DNA of 26,641 nt from Actinomycetes bacterium (GTDB lineage Bacteria > Actinomycetota > Acidimicrobiia > Acidimicrobiales > RAAP-2): assembly GCA_021849765.1 (NCBI GenBank), contig JAJZSM010000002.1, positions 1 to 26,641 of the forward strand, read 5' to 3'. How positions within the stretch are numbered: the stretch's first letter is position 1; each line of letters starts with the position of its first letter. The position numbers and the translations under genes are program-made. This document shows, piece by piece, positions 21,268 through 26,641 of the stretch. The notes beneath the pieces are model-generated. The model saw only the letters and a program-made list of their open reading frames with translations, searched no databases and was not told the origin of the DNA.

Positions 21268-22569
21268 GTGATCGATCTCGCCCAACTGCGCCGTGAACCT
21301 GACGTCGTCAAGGACGCCCTGGCCCGCCGGGGGGTGGCGCCGTCGACCCTGGACGACCTGGCGGCGCTGGACACCGAGCACCGCCGGTTGCTCCAGGAGA
21401 CCGAACGGCTGCGGGCCGACATCAAGTCGCTCTCGCGCCAGGTCGGCGAGGCGCGTCGCGACAAGGACACCGCCAAGGCCGAGGAGCTGGCCGCCATCAG
21501 TCGTGACCTCGGCGACGAGGAGCGCCAGGCGTCGGCGTCGGTCGAGCTCGTGGCAACGCGCCTGCGCGACCTGCTGCTGCAGCTGCCGAACCTGCCGGCC
21601 CCCGAGGCGCCCGACGGCGTGGACGAGCACGACAACGTCGTGGTGCGCCAGTGGTGGGTGGGCATGGACGACGGGGCGGACTTCCCAAGCTTCGACGAGC
21701 ACCAGCGCGTCCCCCACTGGGAGATCGGCGCGGCGCTGGGCATCTTGGACCTCGAGTCGGGGGCCAAGCTCGCGGGCTCGATGTTCCCGCTCTTTCGCGG
21801 CCAGGGGTCGCGGCTCCTGCGGGCCCTGGGCGCCTTCGCACTCGACCAGCACACGCCCGACTACGAGGAGATCCGGCCGCCGACCTTCGCCCTGACCGAG
21901 ACCATGACCTCGACGGGTCACCTGCCCAAGTCGGCCGACGACATGTACGCCATCGAGCGCGACGGGCTCTGGGCGATCCCCACGGCCGAGGTGCCGCTCA
22001 CCTCGATGCTGCGCGGCGAGATCCTCGAGGAGTCCCGACTGCCCGTGCGCATGACCGCGCTCACCGCGTGCTTCCGCCGCGAGGCCGGCGCGGCCGGGCG
22101 CGACACCCGGGGGGTCTTGCGCGTGCACGAGTTCGACAAGGTCGAGCTCTTCGCCTACTGCACGCCCGAGCAGGCCACCGACGCGCACGCCGACATCCTC
22201 GCGCGAGCCGAGTCGCTCCTGCGCCAACTCGGTCTGACCTACCGGGTGCTCGACCTGTGCGCCGGAGACCTCGGGACCTCCTCGGCGCGCACCTTCGACC
22301 TCGAGGTGTACAGCCCCGGGGTGGACCGGTGGCTCGAGGTCTCCTCGGTGAGCTGGTTCCGCGACTACCAGGCCCGGCGCGCGAACGTCCGGTACCGGCG
22401 CGAGGACGGGACGACGGCGCTCGTGCACACGGTGAACGGCTCGGCGCTGGCCTGGGCGAGGATCTGGGCCGCGCTCGTGGAGACCTACCGTCAGGCCGAC
22501 GGGTCGATCGAGTTGCCGGCGGTGCTGGCCCCCTACCTCGGCTCGACGAGGATCAGTCCGCGCGGCTGA
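21268..22569 (+). CDS. serS: Serine--tRNA ligase
   Basis: A 433-aa class II synthetase. The N-terminal coiled-coil arm (about 1-110, heptads around RRLLQETERLRADIKSLSRQ) contacts the long variable arm of tRNA-Ser. Catalytic motif 2 is CFRREAGAAGRDTRGVLRVHEFDKVELF. Motif 3 is VNGSALAWARIWAALVETYRQ and keeps its arginine. The usual EVSSCSN-x-x-D-x-QARR segment reads EVSSVSWFRDYQARR, so the Cys and Asn of SCSN are Val and Trp. It charges tRNA-Ser in the cytosol. The start GTG 21268 has TAGGCT 6 nt upstream. The last 17 bp overlap the convergent response regulator gene. Confidence 0.96.
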   Translation: MIDLAQLRREPDVVKDALARRGVAPSTLDDLAALDTEHRRLLQETERLRADIKSLSRQVGEARRDKDTAKAEELAAISRDLGDEERQASASVELVATRLRDLLLQLPNLPAPEAPDGVDEHDNVVVRQWWVGMDDGADFPSFDEHQRVPHWEIGAALGILDLESGAKLAGSMFPLFRGQGSRLLRALGAFALDQHTPDYEEIRPPTFALTETMTSTGHLPKSADDMYAIERDGLWAIPTAEVPLTSMLRGEILEESRLPVRMTALTACFRREAGAAGRDTRGVLRVHEFDKVELFAYCTPEQATDAHADILARAESLLRQLGLTYRVLDLCAGDLGTSSARTFDLEVYSPGVDRWLEVSSVSWFRDYQARRANVRYRREDGTTALVHTVNGSALAWARIWAALVETYRQADGSIELPAVLAPYLGSTRISPRG

Positions 22570-23272
22570 CCTCGAAGCGATAGCCCACGCCGCGCACCGT
22601 CGTGATGTACTGGGGCTTCTTCGGCTCTTGCTCGATCAGCCCGCGCAGCCGCTTGATGTGCACGTCGAGGGTCTTGGTGTCCCCGACGTAGTCGTGACCC
22701 CACACCCGGTCGATCAGCACCTCGCGGGTCAGCACCCGGCCCGGGTTCTCCATGAGCAGGCGCAGCAGCGCGAACTCCTTCTTGCGCAGCTTGATCTCCT
22801 CGGTTCCGACGAAGCAGCGCCGCGCGTCGACCTCGAGGCGCACCGGCCCGCGCTGGATTGTGGACTCCTCCTCGTCGAGGTCGCCCGCGTGCTCGCGTCG
22901 GCGCAGGACCGCGCGCATCCGCGCGACGAGCTCGCGCAGTCGGTACGGCTTGGTGACGTAGTCGTCGGCCCCGATCTCGAGGAGCAGGACCATGTCGACC
23001 TCCTCGCCCTTGGCGCTCACGATGATGATCGGGACGTCGCTCGTCTGGCGGATCTCGCGGCAGAGGTCGAGCCCGCTCATCTTGGGCAGCATCAGGTCCA
23101 GCAGCACGATGTCGAACTGGCCGTTAGCGAAGCTCGCCGAGCCCTCGGCCCCGTCGCGCGCTGTCGTGACGTCGAAGCCCTCGCGGGCGAGCCCGACGCT
23201 GAGCGCGTCGATGAAGGACTCCTCGTCTTCGACGAGCAGCACGCGGACCGTCGGCTGGCGCGACGCGGTCAC
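22553..23272 (-). CDS. regX3: OmpR/PhoB-type response regulator (RegX3-like)
   Basis: A 239-aa protein. The receiver domain spans about residues 9-120: acidic pair E15/D16 in LVEDEE, phospho-acceptor D59 in LLDLMLPKMSG, S86 and K108 in YVTKPYR. The winged-helix DNA-binding domain follows (about 142-235), with KLRKKEFALLRLLMENPGRVLTREVLIDRVWG, TLDVHIKRLRG and the wing YITTVRGVGYRF. It is cotranscribed with, and overlaps as GTGA, the SenX3-like kinase. RegX3 controls phosphate-starvation genes in mycobacteria; the same role here is inferred from the pair and not from any phosphate gene in view. Confidence 0.92.
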   Translation of the reverse strand: MTASRQPTVRVLLVEDEESFIDALSVGLAREGFDVTTARDGAEGSASFANGQFDIVLLDLMLPKMSGLDLCREIRQTSDVPIIIVSAKGEEVDMVLLLEIGADDYVTKPYRLRELVARMRAVLRRREHAGDLDEEESTIQRGPVRLEVDARRCFVGTEEIKLRKKEFALLRLLMENPGRVLTREVLIDRVWGHDYVGDTKTLDVHIKRLRGLIEQEPKKPQYITTVRGVGYRFEVSRAD

Positions 23273-24564
23273 TGATTCACCGGGAGCTCAAGCGTGAACG
23301 TCGACCCTTCACCCTCGCGCGACTCCACCACGACGGTTCCGCCGTGGTTTTGCGCGACGTGGCGCACAATACTCAGGCCGAGCCCCGTGCCGCCAGTCTC
23401 GCGGGCTCGGCCCGGGTCGACGCGGTAGAAGCGCTCGAAGATTCGCTCGAGGTCCTTGGCGGGGATGCCGACGCCCTCGTCGGTGATGGCGATGCGCACG
23501 ACGCGCGGCTCGAGAACGCCTTCGTCCGAGAGGCGCTCCTCGCGGCGCTCGACGGTGATGGTGACCTTCCCGCCGTTCGGGGAGTAGACGACGGCGTTCT
23601 CGAGCAGCGCGTGCACCGCCGACACCAGTTGACGGCGATCGCCCACGATGACGATGGACGTCGCGGGCTCGACGAAGTCGATCGCCACGCCGTGCTGCTC
23701 GGCCGACGTGCGGATGCGCTCCATCGCCTCGGAGACGAACAGCGCCACCGGCACCGGCTCGCGCACCGGCGAGCCCTCGCCCTCGATGCGCGAGAGGTCG
23801 AGCAGGTCCTCGATGATCCGGTTGACGCGGAAGGCCTCGGCGTTGATCCGTTCGGCGAGGCGCCGGGCGATCGCGGCGTCGGGCTCGAACTGCAGGGTCT
23901 CGGCGAGCAGGCCGAGTGCGCCCATGGGGGTCTTGAGCTCGTGACTGACGTTGGCGATGAAGTCCCGCCGGACGTCCTCGAGCCGCCGGCGCTCGCTCGT
24001 GTCCTCGATGACCGCGAGTACGCCCAGTGGCCGTCGACCGTCGTCGATGACCGACGCCCGCACGCTCAGCGTGCGCCGGGGCGGCCCGTAGATCTCGATC
24101 GTCCGGTCGGCCACGCCGCTCGACCAGCCCTCGGCCAGGCACTCGGTGACGGCCTGGGCCGCGATGGCCTCGCCGTAGCGGCTAGTCATCAGCGACTCGG
24201 CCAGGCTGTTGCGGTAGACGACCGCGCCGCCCTCGTCACAGAGCACGAGCCCGAGGGGCAGCGAGTCGAGTGACCGGCGCAGCCGCGTCGACTCGGCGCT
24301 CGACTCGCTCACCGCGGTGGTGGCGGTCCCGGTGACCTCTTCGAGGTACGCGAGGGCCGACTCGACGCGCCCGGTGTCGCCGTGGGGCTCGACGCCCAGT
24401 CGCGCCCCGAGCGCGTTGAGGCGCTGGGCGAGTGACCGGTGGTCCCGGTAGCGGTTGATGAGGTAGCCGAGCAACGCGCCCACGAGGAGCACGCCGACGC
24501 CGAGGGCGTACACGGCGACGGGCGACCAGTGGGCGGCGAAGTTGACGACGGCGGGAACGTTCAC
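23269..24564 (-). CDS. senX3: Sensor histidine kinase (SenX3/PhoR-like)
   Basis: A 431-aa kinase. There is one transmembrane helix (about 13-36) with almost no extracytoplasmic part, then a linker coiled coil and a PAS domain (about 95-195). The HisKA domain has H208 in ANVSHELKTPMGALGLLAETL, a wording typical of SenX3. The ATPase domain has N323 in LLENAVVYSPNGG, D362 in TDEGVGIP and GTGLGLSIV at 392-400. It autophosphorylates and transfers to the neighbouring regulator. GTG 24564 is chosen because GAGAAT ends 6 nt upstream and residues before it are not kinase-like. Divergent from the conjugation-like cluster. Confidence 0.92.
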   Translation of the reverse strand: MNVPAVVNFAAHWSPVAVYALGVGVLLVGALLGYLINRYRDHRSLAQRLNALGARLGVEPHGDTGRVESALAYLEEVTGTATTAVSESSAESTRLRRSLDSLPLGLVLCDEGGAVVYRNSLAESLMTSRYGEAIAAQAVTECLAEGWSSGVADRTIEIYGPPRRTLSVRASVIDDGRRPLGVLAVIEDTSERRRLEDVRRDFIANVSHELKTPMGALGLLAETLQFEPDAAIARRLAERINAEAFRVNRIIEDLLDLSRIEGEGSPVREPVPVALFVSEAMERIRTSAEQHGVAIDFVEPATSIVIVGDRRQLVSAVHALLENAVVYSPNGGKVTITVERREERLSDEGVLEPRVVRIAITDEGVGIPAKDLERIFERFYRVDPGRARETGGTGLGLSIVRHVAQNHGGTVVVESREGEGSTFTLELPVNQ

Positions 24565-24638
24565 GGGTTCATTCTCGCAGACCCCGCCGCGGCCGCGGGG
24601 ACAGCGACCGTTGCGAGTCCCCGGCAGAAAGGCCACGC
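24565..24638. promoter_or_regulatory. Divergent control region of senX3 and the conjugation-like cluster
   Basis: This 74-bp region has GAGAAT (24576-24571, minus) 6 nt before the senX3 GTG. A repeated GTTCA (24559-24563 and 24567-24571, plus strand) overlaps the kinase start. The 8-bp period does not match the 11-bp PHO-box repeat of Streptomyces, so RegX3/PhoP binding is only a weak possibility. A GC palindrome, CCGCGGCCGCGG, lies in the middle. Confidence 0.3.
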
Positions 24639-24923
24639 ATGCGAATCCTCGCCGTATCACTGAGCCCGTCACTCACGGCGCTGCCCGGCAGCGCCGTGCT
24701 CATGCAGATCGCCAACGGCCTGGCGGCCTGGAGCCTCATCGGCGCCCTCGTCGCGCTGCTCCTGGGCGCGGCGCTGTGGGCGATCGGCAGCCACACCCAG
24801 AACATGCACCAGTCGATGACCGGCCGGCGCGCGGTGCTGACGTCGCTCGTCGCGGCGCTCTTGATCGGCGCCGCACCCCACCTGGTGGACTTCTTCTTCA
24901 AGGCCGGACAGTCGGTGCACTGA
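24639..24923 (+). CDS. Small membrane protein of conjugation/T4SS-like cluster (DUF6112-like)
   Basis: A 94-aa protein with a signal-like or first hydrophobic segment (LAVSLSPSLTALPG), a transmembrane helix about 30-50 (AWSLIGALVALLLGAALWAIGS), a short polar loop with HTQNMHQSM, and a second helix (AVLTSLVAALLIGAAPHLVDFFF). Size, topology and position before a TrbL-like gene match the DUF6112 proteins of actinobacterial conjugative elements, which are comparable to TrbC/VirB2 pilin-like subunits. AGAAAGG precedes ATG 24639. Its stop shares a base with the next gene's start (TGATG). Assignment rests on form and context. Confidence 0.68.
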   Translation: MRILAVSLSPSLTALPGSAVLMQIANGLAAWSLIGALVALLLGAALWAIGSHTQNMHQSMTGRRAVLTSLVAALLIGAAPHLVDFFFKAGQSVH

Positions 24924-26032
24924 TGGGGATCAGCTGCCTGCTCGCCCCACTCGGCTGCGCGACGACCTCGGTCGCCAAGGCCACCCTCGGCGACGTCTTC
25001 AACGCGATGACCTCGTGGGTGCTCGCGAGCGTGTCGTGGGTGCTCGGCACGACCGGGCACGTCCTCGAAACGACCGGCGAACCGGCGAGCGTGGTGCGCG
25101 CGGCCTCGAGCGAGTTCGCCACGCTCGCCACCCTGGCGCCGGCACTGCTGCTCGTGGGACTCGTCATCGCCACCATCACCGGCGTGGTGCACAACGACCC
25201 CGGCTCGCTGTGGCGCGTCTACCTCGGGGTCGCCCCGGCGGCGGTGCTCGCGATCGTGTGCGCCCGGCCCCTGGCGACCCTCGTGCTCGAGGCGACCGAC
25301 GAGCTGACCACGGGCGCGTCGGCCTCGGTCGCGTCGCACGTGCCCGTGCTCGCCGCCCAGGTGAGCGTGCTGAGCGGCACGACCCCGGGCTTCGGGCTCT
25401 TGCTGGTGGCACTGGCCGTCGCGGTCGGCGGCTGGCTGCTCTGGTGCGAGCTAGTCGTGCGAGCCGTCGTGCTGACACTGCTGCTCGTGCTCGTGCCGGT
25501 GGTCGTGCCCCTCGTCACGATCCCCGCGCTGCGGCGCGTGGGCTGGCGCCTCGTCGAGACCTTCGTCGCCGTGGCCCTCAGCAAGGTCCTGATCGTCATC
25601 GCGCTCAGCGTCGGGTTCGGCGAGCTGCGCGGGGGGTCGGTGACGGCGGTGGTGACCGGGGCGGTGACGATCGTGCGCGCGACCTTCAGCCCGTTCGTGC
25701 TCCTTCGCCTCGTGCCGATTGTCGAGCAGTCCGCCCTGCACCACGTCGCCGGGCTTCGTCAGCGCTTCACCCGGTCGGTGCAGGCGCTGCCGTCGTCGCC
25801 ACTGGGCGTCGCCGCGCAGTCGATCGGCCCCGAGCCGCCCCTGCCCGCGGCGCCCGAGCGGCCCGCGGACCTGGGCTTTGGTCTCTGGGAGTCCGACGGG
25901 GAGATGCCGATGCCACCCCAGGACGGGGAGCGTCCCAAGGCGCCGGTGGGTCAAGCCCGACGCCGCGGTGGCCACGTCGCCTACTACAGCGACGGCCGGG
26001 GCCCGGTCGTGGGGTGGCACTTCGATGAGTGA
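24923..26032 (+). CDS. TrbL/VirB6-like polytopic membrane protein
   Basis: A 369-aa protein. The first 270 residues carry about seven hydrophobic helices (for example LATLAPALLLVGLVIATITGVV; GFGLLLVALAVAVGGWLLWCELVVRAVVLTLLLVLVPVVVPLV; VAVALSKVLIVIALSVGFGELR). The LWCELVVR...VPLVTIPALRR...KVLI pattern is seen in TrbL/VirB6-like proteins of actinobacterial elements. The last 90 residues are cytoplasmic, Pro-rich and ordered only at the end (RGGHVAYYSDGRGPVVGWHFDE). ATG 24923 overlaps the preceding stop (TGATG). It probably forms the inner-membrane channel of a type IV secretion-like apparatus; whether that apparatus is conjugative or a fixed chromosomal system cannot be told here. Confidence 0.75.
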   Translation: MGISCLLAPLGCATTSVAKATLGDVFNAMTSWVLASVSWVLGTTGHVLETTGEPASVVRAASSEFATLATLAPALLLVGLVIATITGVVHNDPGSLWRVYLGVAPAAVLAIVCARPLATLVLEATDELTTGASASVASHVPVLAAQVSVLSGTTPGFGLLLVALAVAVGGWLLWCELVVRAVVLTLLLVLVPVVVPLVTIPALRRVGWRLVETFVAVALSKVLIVIALSVGFGELRGGSVTAVVTGAVTIVRATFSPFVLLRLVPIVEQSALHHVAGLRQRFTRSVQALPSSPLGVAAQSIGPEPPLPAAPERPADLGFGLWESDGEMPMPPQDGERPKAPVGQARRRGGHVAYYSDGRGPVVGWHFDE

Positions 26033-26641
26033 GTCGCCCGGACTGGGCCCGGCCGACGTCGCCGCCCGCTGGATCGGGGTGCGCCGGCACCAGGTGGTGC
26101 TCGTTGTGCTCGGCGTCGTCGGGATGGGCGACGGCCTGCTGCGATCGCGCTCAGCGGGCGAGGTAGCCCTCGCCGCGATCCTCGTCGCGGGCGCCCTGCC
26201 GATCGGCACGGCGACGCTCGGCGACGCGGCCCGCATCGCGATCGCCTACGTACTGCGCCGGCACTGGACGCGACTCACCGTCGCGCGAGTCGCGGACCGG
26301 GTCGTCGTCGAGGGGCGCGAGACCACGAGCGTCAACGGCTTCGTGCTCGCGCACCGGGGCCGGCTCGACCTCAACGGCCAGGACCACCGGCTCGCGGCCC
26401 GGCTCGCCGCCTACGTCGACGCCGCCGCCTCGGCCGACCGGCGCGACCGGCGCGTCTCGGTGCACGTGTGTCGAGCCGGCGCACGCGCCGCGACGGTCCT
26501 GGTGACTCCGGCCGGCGCGGGCGCGCCGCTCGGGTGGGACCGCGACGACGACGCCGTCTACCGCGTGGCGTCGGCCCGGCGGGCGTCGTCGTGGCGGCTC
26601 GAGCGGTGGTGGTACGTGCGCGACGAGGACCACGTGACCTG
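26025..26641 (+). CDS. Membrane protein of the T4SS-like cluster, possibly SCO6880-like (truncated by window edge)
   Basis: An open frame from ATG 26025 that overlaps the TrbL-like gene by 8 bp and runs off the window (205 codons seen). Two hydrophobic segments follow a short cytoplasmic start (VVLVVLGVVGMGDGL; VALAAILVAGALPIGTATLG), then RIAIAYVLRRHWTRLTVARV and a soluble part with many Arg and Asp residues. In actinobacterial clusters the gene after DUF6112 and the TrbL-like gene is often an SCO6880-type protein with this N-terminal topology, so that is the best guess. The visible part holds no ATPase motif. Confidence 0.55.
   Translation, partial: MSESPGLGPADVAARWIGVRRHQVVLVVLGVVGMGDGLLRSRSAGEVALAAILVAGALPIGTATLGDAARIAIAYVLRRHWTRLTVARVADRVVVEGRETTSVNGFVLAHRGRLDLNGQDHRLAARLAAYVDAAASADRRDRRVSVHVCRAGARAATVLVTPAGAGAPLGWDRDDDAVYRVASARRASSWRLERWWYVRDEDHVT

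Noticed and set aside
20299..22428. A 709-codon minus-strand frame that could be read as a fusion with the ABC ATPase
   Set aside because: The portion beyond 21204 is antisense to serS and has no resemblance to any domain; the ATPase starts normally at GTG 21204.
1..26641. CRISPR arrays, insertion sequences, rRNA genes
   Set aside because: I looked for regularly spaced direct repeats, transposase motifs and rRNA-like sequence on both strands and saw none.

Overview
The window is high-GC bacterial chromosome from an Actinomycetota member, plausibly an Acidimicrobiia-like lineage (inference from gene content and promoter style, not from a marker tree). Support comes from a SenX3-RegX3-type two-component pair, an actinobacterial-looking CtaA, pervasive 4-bp GTGA/ATGA gene overlaps, many GTG starts, and many genes whose -10-like hexamer lies only 5-8 nt before the start codon, which suggests leaderless mRNAs.

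Layout: (1) 1-2969, minus strand: class III aminotransferase, thioesterase and DUF347 membrane protein in an overlapping operon, then a truncated pirin. (2) 3198-3635: small exported protein. (3) 3684-5264: azlCD branched-chain amino acid exporter divergent from an Lrp/AsnC regulator across an AT-rich operator region. (4) 5281-7112: squalene-cyclase-like toroid protein and a GNAT acetyltransferase. (5) 7113-8269: a non-coding stretch with a folded element, an AbrB-like antitoxin/RelE-ParE-like toxin pair and tRNA-Ile(GAT). (6) 8307-11276: TesB-like thioesterase, a multi-pass membrane protein overlapping a DUF2252 gene, and tRNA-Ala(TGC). (7) 11293-15224: a four-gene operon (extradiol dioxygenase, alpha/beta hydrolase, LLM flavin oxidoreductase, D-2-hydroxyacid dehydrogenase) divergent from a MarR regulator, recalling quinone/catechol detoxification loci. 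A perfect 18-bp-stem palindrome follows. (8) 15274-19538: a respiratory block in which ctaA lies upstream of a three-gene module (60-aa membrane peptide, cytochrome b6-like protein, 313-aa membrane-anchored extracytoplasmic protein), with divergent ctaB and a thioredoxin-like gene. (9) 19571-22569: ABC-2 exporter (permease and ATPase) and serS. (10) 22553-24564: response regulator and SenX3-like kinase. (11) 24639-26641: start of a conjugation/type IV secretion-like cluster (DUF6112-like, TrbL-like and a truncated membrane protein).

The most unusual content is the cytochrome module. Its haem-binding histidines are spaced exactly as in cytochrome b6, but the canonical quinol-site motifs (PEWY and GY-x-LPW) and the cysteine for haem ci are missing, and its 313-aa partner has no cysteine and no recognised domain. 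Second is a candidate three-way-junction structure at 7344-7399 with a tRNA-like anticodon arm, next to the toxin-antitoxin pair. Third is the genome-wide-looking leaderless promoter pattern. No insertion sequence or CRISPR array was seen.
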